Shown here: positions 1-10,329 of the stretch, in pieces
Numbering within the stretch: the first letter of the stretch is position 1
Layout of the letters: every line of letters begins with the position of its first letter
Origin: Mycoplasmatota bacterium
GTDB lineage: Bacteria > Bacillota_I > Bacilli_A > Izemoplasmatales > Izemoplasmataceae
DNA length: 48,414 nucleotides
Direction of reading: 5' to 3'
NCBI GenBank assembly: GCA_030600605.1
Contig: JAUVLT010000006.1
Coordinates: forward strand, 1-48,414
Translations under genes and position numbers: made by a program
The notes under the pieces: generated by a model
Databases searched by the model: none
Seen by the model: the letters and a program-made list of their open reading frames with translations, nothing else
Told to the model about the DNA's origin: nothing

Positions 1-382
1 CAGTTCCTGAAGCATGATGATCGATTACCGTAGTAATACCATTTTTCAAGAATTCAACACCGCTAACCAAAGCACTATAATAACTTACCTCGTTATTAAT
101 ATGATAATCTAATCGCCACCACATTTGTTCCAAGATTTCTATGAAGTTTGCGGGATTATAAGGTACTCCTAATCCACGGGCAAATGTTGAATAAATATGA
201 GTATGTCCGTTCACAAGACCAGGCATGACAATCGCGCCACTGGCATCGATTGTTTCAAGATTATCATATGTCATGTCTTTCATGTCTCCGGTTTCGATAA
301 TTGTATTATCAAATAAAATATACTGGTTTTTCTTCAATGTCGCAAAATCGTATGTTATCGCATTGATAATAACTTTTCTCAT
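1..382 (-). CDS. ssnA: SsnA/guanine-deaminase-like amidohydrolase (N-terminal part, runs off window)
   Basis: Not in the ORF track. The reverse strand reads MRKVIINAITYDFATLKKNQYILFDNTIIETGDMK...GAIVMPGLVNGHTHIYSTFARGLGVPYNPANF; PGLVNGHTH is the amidohydrolase metal-binding motif. ATGA overlap with the next gene. Confidence 0.75.
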   Translation of the reverse strand, partial: MRKVIINAITYDFATLKKNQYILFDNTIIETGDMKDMTYDNLETIDASGAIVMPGLVNGHTHIYSTFARGLGVPYNPANFIEILEQMWWRLDYHINNEVSYYSALVSGVEFLKNGITTVIDHHASGT

Positions 383-1686
383 TCAGTTTCACCTCGCTTA
401 ATATAATGTCCCTGATGGGGGATTATTTTGCCATTTCGGTAGATGAATTTACCTCTGGACATCGTCATAATAACTTCCCCTTTGACTTTGAATCCCTGAT
501 AAATCTCATGATCCGTCATGCCATGATGATGAGTGATTTCACCATCTTTAAGCTGATAAACAAATAGATCAGCGTCACTATTTTGCTGGATGATTCCTTT
601 TTTTGGATAAAGTCGATGATGTCTAGCAACATTTTCCGTCATCTTTGGAATCACCTTATCCCCAAACAATGAGTACATTATGCTGAAACTATGCTCAATT
701 CCTGCAATCCCCAGGGGCATCTTTTTCAACTGCGTATAATCTTTGTCTACTTTGTTGAAGCTGCAGTGATCGGTACCAATCGTATCAACATCATCGATAA
801 GTGAATGCAGTAGACCTACTTCCATTTTGGATCTTAATGGCGGTGCCATCGTATAGAGGTTACCATCTTCCCTATCCAATATCGAATTGTCAAACACAAA
901 ATAATGGGGACAACTTTCAATGATAAAATTCTGATGAATTATATCATTGAATTTTTCCTTCAGTTCTGCCAGAGTATTTCCGCTTGACAGATGAACCATA
1001 TATAGATTACCACCAGTTTCTTTCGCATACTGTGCTAATTTAAGCGCTTCAGATGTTTCGCTAATTGTTGGTCTACTGATTGGTAAATCACGATAAGTAT
1101 ATTCATCACTTAAAGTAATTAAATCATCATTTTCAATGTGCGCAAGCACAGTAAATTGGTGGTATTTCGACAGTTCTAATAATTCCTTTATTTCATTGTC
1201 ATAAGTTCGCCGACCCGAATCGGAATAGGTAGTAAATAGCTTTACAGTGTTCATCCCCAGTTCTAACATCTTCTTCGTGATACCTTCGACTTGGTTTCTT
1301 GGATTCATCACACAGGCATGAAAGGCGTAATCAATTAGACTCGGTTTCGCATCGGCAAGGCGAGTATTAAACGCCACAAGTAAATCAGATTCATTATTGA
1401 CAGGTGCTAAAAAATCAATGATGGTTGTTACCCCACCATAGGCAGCGGATATTGTTCCTTGAGAAAAATCATCACGTGATGTGATGTTTGGTAAGGCTAG
1501 TTTGAAATGGGTATGAGGATCGATGATTCCCGGAATTACTAAGTTGCCTTCGCAATCGATAACTTCTTTCGCTGGATATAAATCAATCGAAACAAGCGCT
1601 ATTTTACCTGCTTCAACATACACATTTATTTTCTGAAACAATCCTTCATAAAAGACATTCCCGTTAATTAAAACAATATCATACAT
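379..1686 (-). CDS. Dihydropyrimidinase / D-hydantoinase-like cyclic amidohydrolase
   Basis: 435 aa; NLVIPGIIDPHTHFKL, NTVKLFTTYSDSGR, ESCPHYFVFD, TIGTDHCSF motifs; located in a purine catabolic operon. Confidence 0.85.
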   Translation of the reverse strand: MYDIVLINGNVFYEGLFQKINVYVEAGKIALVSIDLYPAKEVIDCEGNLVIPGIIDPHTHFKLALPNITSRDDFSQGTISAAYGGVTTIIDFLAPVNNESDLLVAFNTRLADAKPSLIDYAFHACVMNPRNQVEGITKKMLELGMNTVKLFTTYSDSGRRTYDNEIKELLELSKYHQFTVLAHIENDDLITLSDEYTYRDLPISRPTISETSEALKLAQYAKETGGNLYMVHLSSGNTLAELKEKFNDIIHQNFIIESCPHYFVFDNSILDREDGNLYTMAPPLRSKMEVGLLHSLIDDVDTIGTDHCSFNKVDKDYTQLKKMPLGIAGIEHSFSIMYSLFGDKVIPKMTENVARHHRLYPKKGIIQQNSDADLFVYQLKDGEITHHHGMTDHEIYQGFKVKGEVIMTMSRGKFIYRNGKIIPHQGHYIKRGETE

Positions 1687-1709
1687 TGCTTCACCTCTTT
1701 TCTAAGTAA

Positions 1710-2186
1710 TTAGTCTACATCAATTAAGTTATACTCTTTTATGTTGTATTTCTTGATAATCTTTTCTAATAATCCTTTTCTAATTGTTACAAAAATATCT
1801 AATCCTGAATCAAGCATCTCTGTAAAGATATTATGAAAACATAGATTTTCTAATTCTAAAAGTCCAACTTCGTCTAAAAACAACGGAGATACTTTGTTAG
1901 TAATCAGTTCTCTTATTGTGTCTTCAATATAATCTACAATTTTTGTTGAGAATAAGTAAGGTCCTATTTGACAACAAGCTTCTTCTTTATCCTCACTGTA
2001 GATATCTCTTATGACTAATCTTCTTCTTTCGTTAGTAGCTAAACGTAATACATCATAACTATGAACAAGGTGTCCGTTCATGGTTTTGAGTGAGATAAAT
2101 CCATCTCCCTTGTTTAGCGAATTATAAATCTCAGTAATCTTTGTTGTCTTACCGGAATTAATCCTCCCAGTAACGATATTTAGCAT
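1710..2186 (-). CDS. Small P-loop NTPase, THEP1/nucleoside-triphosphatase-like
   Basis: Walker A VTGRINSGKTTK, Walker B-like PLFLDEVGLLEL; start overlaps the end of the xdhC gene. Confidence 0.6.
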   Translation of the reverse strand: MLNIVTGRINSGKTTKITEIYNSLNKGDGFISLKTMNGHLVHSYDVLRLATNERRRLVIRDIYSEDKEEACCQIGPYLFSTKIVDYIEDTIRELITNKVSPLFLDEVGLLELENLCFHNIFTEMLDSGLDIFVTIRKGLLEKIIKKYNIKEYNLIDVD

Positions 2187-3003
2187 TTTTAATACTCTCT
2201 CTCATATGATTGTGCCCTTCTTTACCATAGCCAATTGCTAAGATTTCTGCCGCTATTGATATCGCAATTTCTTCAGGACTTCCTCCACCTGTATCAAGAC
2301 CAATTGGGGAATAGAAATTTTTAAGATTAATATTTTCTCCAAATTGTTCATGTGTCGTTTTTAAGTAATCCATTAGTTTTTCTGGAGAACAAAGCATTCC
2401 CATATATTTTGGATTAATCTTTAATTCAATCACTTTATTAATAACATTATAATCATGTTCATGAGATGGTGTACAAACAACAATATAGCTACCTTCTTTA
2501 ATACCATCTTCTATAATATAATCGACAAATGATTTATGAACTTTTACGTTTGCACCAGAAAAAGCATCGTAAACTGACTTACGTTCATCAATAACAGTGA
2601 TATGATAATTCATTTTATTTAAAACGTTAGTAAGAGCTTGTCCAACATGACCTGCCCCAAAGATATAGATATGATTTTTTACTCCAACGAACTCATAGAA
2701 TAAAGTAACAATTCCACCACAAACCATTGTTAAAGCCTTGGCATCTTCAACAAATTCTCCACCATTTAGTGAATATTTTTCTAATAAGCTTTCACGTTTT
2801 TTAAGGAGTGTTTTACAATTTTCTCTAGCAACATATTCAATTTGTCCACCGCCGACAGTACCATATGCAATCCCTGATTCACTAACAACCATTTTCTTAC
2901 CAATTTCAACAGGTCCGTCACCTTTTTTATCAACAACTGTTACTAAGATACATGCTTCTCCTCTGTTTTTAAAACGCATCATTTCATCAAAAACTTTACT
3001 CAT
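2158..3003 (-). CDS. xdhC: XdhC/CoxI-family molybdenum hydroxylase maturation protein
   Basis: GTVGGGQIEYVARE, HIYIFGAGHVGQAL, SPIGLDTGGGSPEEIAISIAAEI motifs. Confidence 0.85.
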   Translation of the reverse strand: MSKVFDEMMRFKNRGEACILVTVVDKKGDGPVEIGKKMVVSESGIAYGTVGGGQIEYVARENCKTLLKKRESLLEKYSLNGGEFVEDAKALTMVCGGIVTLFYEFVGVKNHIYIFGAGHVGQALTNVLNKMNYHITVIDERKSVYDAFSGANVKVHKSFVDYIIEDGIKEGSYIVVCTPSHEHDYNVINKVIELKINPKYMGMLCSPEKLMDYLKTTHEQFGENINLKNFYSPIGLDTGGGSPEEIAISIAAEILAIGYGKEGHNHMRESIKNAKYRYWED

Positions 3004-3084
3004 ATTATCACAACTTTCTTAGTACATTATTTAAGTAACGACCAGCCAAAACATCATTAAACGTGTTTTGGCTAACAATCTTTT

Positions 3085-3717
3085 TTAAAGCATAAATGTA
3101 GCAAATACCGCCATTATTAACAACGTCGCTGCATAAACTGGTTTAATTTCCCATTTAAAATTCAATTTAGAAAAAATTATATTAGTTATGTACGTTAATA
3201 CAACCACCATTAACCCACTAACAATTCCTAAAACAATTAGATAATTAAATCCTAATGCCCAAGTAGATAAATATCGAACAGGAACTCCTGAAACAGCCAT
3301 AAAACCAAACATGTAAAATACAAATACACTTCTCCAACCAATACTTGCAGTTAAAGCTGCTCCGATATTATGAGTAATTTTATCACTAGTTAAATATGTT
3401 ACTACAGCTACTACAAGAAATGATTCTATGATAATAGCCATCATTGGATTGAATGTTTTTCCAACACTAATAGCAGGAAGCAAAAAGTCAATTGATTTCA
3501 CCATAGCAGCTAATAATCCAATGTATAATAGTGCAACTCTAGAATTTGTTTTATTGTAAGCTCTTATCAATATTACAGTAGCGATAGGAAACATGATTGT
3601 TCCAGAGATTATCGCAGGTAAATACTGAAGAGAATACCCGATTGTTGCTTCTAAAAAGCCCCATATTGCACCGTAAAAAATAATTTGTGTAAAAAATGTA
3701 AATTTCTTGTTTTTCAT
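3085..3717 (-). CDS. Polytopic membrane protein in xdh operon, possible transporter component
   Basis: 210 aa with several hydrophobic segments; co-oriented between xdhC and the molybdenum-binding subunit gene. Confidence 0.5.
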   Translation of the reverse strand: MKNKKFTFFTQIIFYGAIWGFLEATIGYSLQYLPAIISGTIMFPIATVILIRAYNKTNSRVALLYIGLLAAMVKSIDFLLPAISVGKTFNPMMAIIIESFLVVAVVTYLTSDKITHNIGAALTASIGWRSVFVFYMFGFMAVSGVPVRYLSTWALGFNYLIVLGIVSGLMVVVLTYITNIIFSKLNFKWEIKPVYAATLLIMAVFATFML

Positions 3718-3719
3718 AA

Positions 3720-6035
3720 TTAATTTTCTCCTTTTTCTTTTTCTTTTATTGCCATAAGTATTTTTTCAGCAGTAATTGGTAATGTTGTAATTCTTACACC
3801 AACTGCGTTGTATACTGCATTAGCTAAAGCTGCGGGTGGAGTATCAATTCCGATTTCTCCAACACTTTTAGCTCCATAAGGACCAGATTTTTCATAACTA
3901 TCAGCAAACTCTGTTGTTAGTTTATGAATTTCACGACGAGTTGGAATTCGATAATTCATTAAATCGTTTGTAACTAATTTCCCTTTTTTTGTATAAAGAA
4001 CCTCTTCATACATTGCCATTCCAATCCCCTGTACAATTCCACCTTCAACTTGCCCTCTAGCAAGCATTGGGTTAATTGTAGTACCACAATCAACTATACT
4101 TATATAATCAATTATATCTACTTCACCAGTTTCTTTGTCAACATCAATTTCGACAAATCCTGCCATAAATGGTGGTGGTGATTTAGTTCCATAATAACTA
4201 CTTGTAACTTGTAATTGTTTTTGATCTTCATTATAAAATAATCGATTAGATAAATCCTTAAGTGTTATTTCTTTATCTTTTGTTTTTAAAACAACCCCAT
4301 CATACTCAATATCTTCAACCTTAACATCGAATACTTTCGCTGCTTCATCGATAATTAATTGTCGCATTTCTTTTCCTGCTTTTAAGACAGCATTTCCTGA
4401 AACATATGTTGTACTCGATGCATAAGCTCCTGTATCGTAAGGCGTTAAATCTGTGTCTGATGAATAAACAATGACTTTATCTAATGTTGTTCCTAGTGCT
4501 TCTGCAGCTATTTGAGCTAAGATAGTATCACTACCTTGGCCAATGTCTGTTGCCCCTATCAATAGATTATAAAATCCATCATCATTAAGTTTTATTGTAG
4601 CTGCTGCCATATCAATATATGGTATTCCTGACCCTTGCATCGCAATTGCCATTCCGACGCCTTTTACCTTTGAGTTACCTAGTTCTTTTCTAGGAAATAG
4701 TTCTTTCCATTTAACTAACTCTGCTCCTCTTTTTACACAATACTCAAGTTTACATGATTCCATAAACATTTCAATACCTTCAGTTCCTTCACCCATAATT
4801 TTAAAAATTGGTGAAGTTTCTGTTTCTCTAATCATGTTCTTTTGTCTAAATTTAACAGGATCAATATTTAATTTATGACAAAGCATATCGATTGATGATT
4901 CTAATGCGAAGTTACCTTGAACTGCTCCATACCCTCGATAAGCTCCAGCTGGTGTGTGGTTTGTATAAACGACATTACCATGAAATCGAACAGAATCTAC
5001 TTTGTTATAAAGTGGGAACACTTTAGCTGCTGCTACCATAAAGACTGTTAAAGCATGCTCACCATAAGCTCCCGTATCAGAAATAACAAAACAATCAATA
5101 GCTTTTAATACTCCATCTTTTGTTGCTCCTAGTTTTATATCAAACCGCATAGGATGTCTTGAATAACTTGATTCAAATACTTCTTTTCTTGTATATATCA
5201 TTTTTGAAGGTTTACCAGTTTTTATAGTAACTGTTGAAACTAACAATTCACCATGAATTGCTTGCTTTCCTCCAAAGCCCCCACCAACACGCGGTTTAAT
5301 AATGCGAATTTTACTAAGAGGATAATCTAGTGCTTGGGAAATAATTCTTCTAATATGAATAGGTGTTTGAGTTGAAGAATATATCATTAAACGACCTTGA
5401 TAATCCATACGAGCATTTACGTTATGAGGTTCAAGCATCACATGAGCCTGTGCTTGAGTATAAAAACTTTGTTCAATAACAACCTCAGATTCTTCTAATG
5501 ATTTTGATACGTCTCCAACATGCATGTGATAAGATGCTGCTAAATTCTTTTTAGGGTTAAAACCAATTGGAAACATTTCATGAATTTCTGGTTCCATATG
5601 CACTAATACTTCATTTTCAAAAGCTGTTTCAAAATCAAGTACTGGCTCTAATACTTCATATTCAATATCAATCAGCTTTAAAGCTTTGATTGCTATTTTT
5701 TCAGTTAATGCTGCAACTGCTGCAGCTTCATCACCAATATATCTCACATAATTATCTAAGACAAATTTATCATGAGGAGAAGGTTCAGGATATCCTTGAC
5801 CTGCTCTTGTAAATGGTCTTCTTTCGAAATCCTTGTATGTTAATACTAGTTCTACTCCTTCTAAAGCTTCTGCTTTAGAAGTATCAATTTTAACAATTTT
5901 TGCATAAGGATGAGGACTTCTTAATACTTTAACAATTAAAGAATTGGGTTCAGCTAAATCATCAGTATAAGCTTTTTTTCCCATCATTAATCCTTTTCCA
6001 TCAATCGATGGAAGTGCTTGATTAACTACTTTCAT
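3720..6035 (-). CDS. Xanthine dehydrogenase-family molybdenum-binding subunit
   Basis: 771 aa; PRVGGGFGGKQ, GAYRGYGAVQGNFALES, GATDIGQGSDTILAQIAAEALG, KSVGEIGIDTPPAALANAV. Confidence 0.92.
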   Translation of the reverse strand: MKVVNQALPSIDGKGLMMGKKAYTDDLAEPNSLIVKVLRSPHPYAKIVKIDTSKAEALEGVELVLTYKDFERRPFTRAGQGYPEPSPHDKFVLDNYVRYIGDEAAAVAALTEKIAIKALKLIDIEYEVLEPVLDFETAFENEVLVHMEPEIHEMFPIGFNPKKNLAASYHMHVGDVSKSLEESEVVIEQSFYTQAQAHVMLEPHNVNARMDYQGRLMIYSSTQTPIHIRRIISQALDYPLSKIRIIKPRVGGGFGGKQAIHGELLVSTVTIKTGKPSKMIYTRKEVFESSYSRHPMRFDIKLGATKDGVLKAIDCFVISDTGAYGEHALTVFMVAAAKVFPLYNKVDSVRFHGNVVYTNHTPAGAYRGYGAVQGNFALESSIDMLCHKLNIDPVKFRQKNMIRETETSPIFKIMGEGTEGIEMFMESCKLEYCVKRGAELVKWKELFPRKELGNSKVKGVGMAIAMQGSGIPYIDMAAATIKLNDDGFYNLLIGATDIGQGSDTILAQIAAEALGTTLDKVIVYSSDTDLTPYDTGAYASSTTYVSGNAVLKAGKEMRQLIIDEAAKVFDVKVEDIEYDGVVLKTKDKEITLKDLSNRLFYNEDQKQLQVTSSYYGTKSPPPFMAGFVEIDVDKETGEVDIIDYISIVDCGTTINPMLARGQVEGGIVQGIGMAMYEEVLYTKKGKLVTNDLMNYRIPTRREIHKLTTEFADSYEKSGPYGAKSVGEIGIDTPPAALANAVYNAVGVRITTLPITAEKILMAIKEKEKGEN

Positions 6036-6484
6036 TCTTCATCCTCCAAGCATAATTTTATAGCTCTATGTTGAGCTTCATATCCAGTGCAACGACATAA
6101 ATTACCTACTAAATATTCTTTTATATCTTCATTTGTTGGATTTTTAATTTCAGTTTTCATTGCATGAACTGTTAAAGCTAAAGAAGAATTACAATACCCA
6201 CATTGATCAGCACCTTGATGTCCAAAATGTTCACTTAATTTTTTGGCTTCTTCTTGATAACCTTCTATAGTTGTAATTTCATGTCCATCTGCCTTAACAC
6301 TTAAAAGTGTACATGACTGAACGGCTTTTCCATCCAATAAAACAGTACAAACACCACAACTTGAATTATCGCAACCTCTTTTAATACTATAAAAATTATC
6401 AGCTCTTAATGTATCAAGCAAATATTCATCAGGGGCAACATCATAAACCTTTTTATAACCATTAACAATAATCTTAACTTTCAT
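6032..6484 (-). CDS. Xanthine dehydrogenase-family 2Fe-2S subunit
   Basis: Cys motifs GCDNSSCGVCTVLLDG and QCGYCNSSLAL...GNLCRCTGYE. Confidence 0.93.
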   Translation of the reverse strand: MKVKIIVNGYKKVYDVAPDEYLLDTLRADNFYSIKRGCDNSSCGVCTVLLDGKAVQSCTLLSVKADGHEITTIEGYQEEAKKLSEHFGHQGADQCGYCNSSLALTVHAMKTEIKNPTNEDIKEYLVGNLCRCTGYEAQHRAIKLCLEDEE

Positions 6485-7278
6485 TATTTTGTCACCTCTT
6501 TCAATCCACGTTTAACATATACTTTAGTTAATTCAATTCGATACTCTTTTGATGCTTTACTATTAGTTCCAAACTTTAATTCTTCAACTACGATTTGTGC
6601 AGTATCTTCAATTACTTTTGGAGTAATAACTTTTTGATTGTTAATGTATTCCATTGCAGATGTAGCATATGCAGCAAGACTTGGTCTTGCTCCAACTACA
6701 ATTTTATAATACCCATTTGTCTTTGTTACTCCAACATTTATTACTGCGAAATCAAGTCCAGTCTTTTTCATTTTGTAGTAATAACCTAAGACCTTTTCTT
6801 TTTTAATAATTATTTTTAATAATATATCCTTTTCTCTAGTTCTCAATTTTAAGAAATCTTCTAAGGCCATTCTACCTGCTTTATACATTTCTACTTCAGT
6901 ATTCACAGCTAATAATGGTGTTATAAAATCCGAAAAAGAATACTTACCAAATATACTTCCTCCTACAGTAACCAAATTTCTTAAAGCCACTCCCATTATT
7001 CCACTTATTCCCTTATTTATAATACTACTAAAAAGGTTAGCTAGTGCTTCATTTTTTTCAACTTCTCTTAAAGTAACATATGCATCAATTTCTATAGAGT
7101 TTTTTGTTTCTTTGATTTGATTTAATCCTACATGTTCTAAATCAATCGCAGTATTTACAATCTTTGAAGATAACCTAAGCCATGCTCCACCACCAATTAT
7201 GAGATTTGATGGATCTTCGTTTAATTTTTGATAAGCTTCTTCAATTGTTTTCGCCTTAAAATAATTAACTATCTCCAC
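6484..7278 (-). CDS. Xanthine dehydrogenase-family FAD-binding subunit
   Basis: LIIGGGAWL, ALRNLVTVGGSIFGKYSFSDFITPLLAV; adjacent to the other two subunits. Confidence 0.88.
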   Translation of the reverse strand: MEIVNYFKAKTIEEAYQKLNEDPSNLIIGGGAWLRLSSKIVNTAIDLEHVGLNQIKETKNSIEIDAYVTLREVEKNEALANLFSSIINKGISGIMGVALRNLVTVGGSIFGKYSFSDFITPLLAVNTEVEMYKAGRMALEDFLKLRTREKDILLKIIIKKEKVLGYYYKMKKTGLDFAVINVGVTKTNGYYKIVVGARPSLAAYATSAMEYINNQKVITPKVIEDTAQIVVEELKFGTNSKASKEYRIELTKVYVKRGLKEVTK

Positions 7279-7297
7279 AATATTTCAATCCTTTCTT

Positions 7298-7852
7298 CTA
7301 TTTCTGTTTTAACAATAAGTAGTCATCTAATGTATCAATATCAAAAATTACTCCCCTATCAGATGTATCTACATAATTAACTTCATGTTTATCTCTAAAT
7401 AATTTTAAATTAGAGTCTTCTGGTTCATTTAAAAGTGACTCAATTAAATCTTTACTTATAAAAATTGGATGTCCTTTTCGATTATTATATTTTGGAACCC
7501 TAATTATTCCTTTTGCATTGATCAGTTCTTGATACGTTTCTTTTTTAATAAATGGATAATCTCCCGGTGTTAAAAAAAAATCACTATTTATCTCTTTCAC
7601 TCCAGTAATTACCGAACTAAACATCCCTAAATGGTAATCATTATTACGCACTACAATAACTTTTTTATATTTTTTAACGACTTCAATAATTTCATCATGG
7701 TAATGTCCTGTCACCACGATAATCTTCGAACAGTATCCCTTCATAGCTTCAATAACATTACAAATGATAGGTAAATCATTATAAATCAGCACCATTTTGT
7801 TAGTGTTCATTCTACTAGAATACCCTCCTGCTAAAATAATTCCTTCAGTCAT
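7298..7852 (-). CDS. mocA: MocA-like molybdenum cofactor nucleotidyltransferase
   Basis: ILAGGYSSRMNTNK, TPGDYPFIKKETY, GHPIFISK. Confidence 0.8.
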   Translation of the reverse strand: MTEGIILAGGYSSRMNTNKMVLIYNDLPIICNVIEAMKGYCSKIIVVTGHYHDEIIEVVKKYKKVIVVRNNDYHLGMFSSVITGVKEINSDFFLTPGDYPFIKKETYQELINAKGIIRVPKYNNRKGHPIFISKDLIESLLNEPEDSNLKLFRDKHEVNYVDTSDRGVIFDIDTLDDYLLLKQK

Positions 7853-8022
7853 ATTTCACCTCTTTCGATAAAACGCTTACAAATTTGGATAAAAAAATAT
7901 CATAATTTGAGCTCTAGTTCATCATTATAAAGTATATACATATGTTAATATTGTATATATTATACCATATAGAGGTCATTTTTTCCACCATTTGTTGAAA
8001 TCAAATGGTTAGATTTTTAAAC

Positions 8023-8053
8023 AAAAAAAGATGGAAAATTCCCATCTTTTTTT
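8023..8053. terminator. Bidirectional intrinsic terminator
   Basis: aaaaaaagatggaaaattcccatcttttttt. Confidence 0.8.
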
Positions 8054-8061
8054 CGTCAATA

Positions 8062-8559
8062 TTAAATATCTTTTTCGTATTTACTTGCTAATTCGTGAAG
8101 TTCTTTTCCATCTAATCTAAATTTAATCCATTCCTTCATTGGAGTAGCATTTAATTTCTCATAAATAGAAATAGAAGGTTTGTTCCATCTTAAACAAGAC
8201 CATTCAAATCTTACACATTCTTTAACAAGAGCTGTTTTAGCTAAATACGCTAATACTTGTTTCCCATAGCCTCTTCCACGCATACCATTTTCAATAAATA
8301 AATCCTCTAAATATAGTACCGATTTTCCAATAAACGTTGAAAAAGAGTAAAAATAAATTGCAAATCCAATTTCTCTTCCTTCTGCTTCCATAAAGATAAC
8401 TCTTGCATACCCTTTATCGAATATATTTGTAATAATATCTTCTTCGGTAAGAGTAACAAGTTTTGACATTCTTTCGTACTTCGCAAAAGCTTTTACAAAC
8501 TCCAAAATTTTTCCTGCTTCTTCTCTTTTAGCAAGTCTAATGCTTAATTCTTCTCCCAT
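8062..8559 (-). CDS. GNAT-family N-acetyltransferase
   Basis: LYLEDLFIENGMRGRGYGKQVLAYLAK acetyl-CoA motif; internal ATG at 8559 is preceded by AAAAGGAG and is preferred over the ORF-track start. Confidence 0.8.
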   Translation of the reverse strand: MGEELSIRLAKREEAGKILEFVKAFAKYERMSKLVTLTEEDIITNIFDKGYARVIFMEAEGREIGFAIYFYSFSTFIGKSVLYLEDLFIENGMRGRGYGKQVLAYLAKTALVKECVRFEWSCLRWNKPSISIYEKLNATPMKEWIKFRLDGKELHELASKYEKDI

Positions 8560-8802
8560 TTCTCTCTCTCTCCTTTTCATATAATGTATTAATAATTTTT
8601 CGAAGAACAATCTCTTATTTATTCTACTTACAATAGTATTTTACCATAAAATACTGTTATTTCATATTATAAAAATAATAAATAATCAGTTTAATGTTAA
8701 GTTGTCTGAAAAAAAAATTAAAATCTCTTTTCAAACCAAAATATTGTGTTATAATATGAGTGCTTGAAAGCGTTTTTACTATATCAGCTAAGGAGATTTA
8801 TT

Positions 8803-10236
8803 ATGTTTAAAAACATTAAGGAAATGATGAATTATTGCAAAGAAAACAGTGTTGAAATAATCGATTTAAAGGTTATAGACATGAAAGGAAGATGGCATCG
8901 TCTTTCGATTACAACACAAAAATTATCTGAAGATATTATGAAAAAGGGAATAGGATTTGATGGCTCAAGTTATGAGTTTTTAACTATTGAAAAATCGGAT
9001 ATGATTATGATTCCCGACTTATCTTCTTGTTATATTGACCTTCACAAAAATCATAAAACTGTTGTTTGCATTGCCAATATTTATATAATTGATGGAATGC
9101 ATTTAAAAAGATTTGAAGATGACCCTCGTTATATAGCAGAAAAAGCTGAAAATTTTATGATAGAACACGATATTGCAGATACTTGTTTACTTGGTCCGGA
9201 ATTTGAATTTTTTGTATTAGACCATGTCTCATTTAAAAATACTAATCAACATATGGAAGTTAAATTAAATTCCGAACAAGCAAATTGGAATATGGGTGAT
9301 GACTCAAAACAAAACATTGGTTTAAAAGTCGCTCATCACGGCGGATATCATTTAGATTCTCCTTTTGATACAAGTTATGAATTTAGAACAGAAGCAGCAC
9401 TTGCTGCAGAGAAAATTAATATTCCGATTAAGTATCATCATAGTGAAAATGGTGGCCCAGGACAAGTTGAAATTGAAGTAAATTTTGCGGGAATAAAGGA
9501 AATGGGTGACCGCACAATGAAACTTAAGAATCTTCTAAACCTTACTGCTGTAAAACTAAGAAAAACTGTAACCTTTATGCCTAAACCTTTTGTTGATGAA
9601 GCAGGTAGTGGGATGCATGTTCATATCCAACTGAAAAAAGATGGAAAATATATTATGTATGATGAAAAGGGATATGCAGGATTATCTAAATTAGCTCTAT
9701 ACGCAATTGGAGGAATACTAACACATGCAAAGGCCTTAACAGCAATTACTAATCCTTCAACAAACTCATTCAAAAGATTGGTTCCTGGCTATGAAGCTCC
9801 TGTAACAATTGGATATGCAACTAGTAATAGAAGCGCTGGAATAAGAATTCCAGGATATGCTATTACTCCTGATGAAAAAAGATTTGAATTAAGAAGCCCC
9901 GATGCTACTTGTAATCCATATTTAGCTTATTCAGCCATAATGATGGCAGCATTCGATGGTATTATTAATAAGATTGATCCTAGTAAAAAAGGTTTTGGAC
10001 CATATGATATTAACCTTTATAATCTAACTAGGAAAGAGCAAAGGAAAGTAAAAACTTTACCAACAAATTTACTAGAAGCTGCACATTCTCTAGAAAAAGA
10101 TTATAAATTTTTACTAGAAGGTGGAGTATTCTCAGAAACAATGATTAACAATCATATCAAGAGAATCAAAAAAGATCATTACTTAGTTAATAGAATGCCA
10201 CACCCTATTGAATTTGAAATGTATTATGATTTATAA
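8803..10236 (+). CDS. glnA: Type I glutamine synthetase
   Basis: GIGFDGSSYEFL, GPEFEFFVLD, NPSTNSFKRLVPGYEAP, RIPGYA...FELRSPDATCNPYLAYSA; start at MFKNIKEMM with SD aaggag. Confidence 0.93.
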   Translation: MFKNIKEMMNYCKENSVEIIDLKVIDMKGRWHRLSITTQKLSEDIMKKGIGFDGSSYEFLTIEKSDMIMIPDLSSCYIDLHKNHKTVVCIANIYIIDGMHLKRFEDDPRYIAEKAENFMIEHDIADTCLLGPEFEFFVLDHVSFKNTNQHMEVKLNSEQANWNMGDDSKQNIGLKVAHHGGYHLDSPFDTSYEFRTEAALAAEKINIPIKYHHSENGGPGQVEIEVNFAGIKEMGDRTMKLKNLLNLTAVKLRKTVTFMPKPFVDEAGSGMHVHIQLKKDGKYIMYDEKGYAGLSKLALYAIGGILTHAKALTAITNPSTNSFKRLVPGYEAPVTIGYATSNRSAGIRIPGYAITPDEKRFELRSPDATCNPYLAYSAIMMAAFDGIINKIDPSKKGFGPYDINLYNLTRKEQRKVKTLPTNLLEAAHSLEKDYKFLLEGGVFSETMINNHIKRIKKDHYLVNRMPHPIEFEMYYDL

Positions 10237-10266
10237 AAAAAATCTACATTATTGTAGATTTTTTTA
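10237..10266. terminator. Intrinsic terminator of glnA
   Basis: aaaaatctacattattgtagattttttt. Confidence 0.8.
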
Positions 10267-10329
10267 TTTCATTGTTCAAGAAGACTCCCACTTCAAATGT
10301 ATATTACATTAAGTGGTGGGAGTGGTTCA

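Noticed and set aside
2738-3022. Plus-strand ORF (94 aa) antisense to xdhC
   Set aside because: Lies wholly over a strongly supported gene on the other strand; Ser/Pro-rich composition typical of antisense frames. The same applies to antisense ORFs at 6595, 13234, 14184, 17468, 17883, 18423, 18804, 20332, 20849, 23313, 31583, 33227, 34765, 39827, 41582, 43717, 46635 and 47452.
7860-8000. Purine riboswitch upstream of the xdh operon
   Set aside because: Looked for a conserved purine aptamer core on the minus strand and could not identify one.
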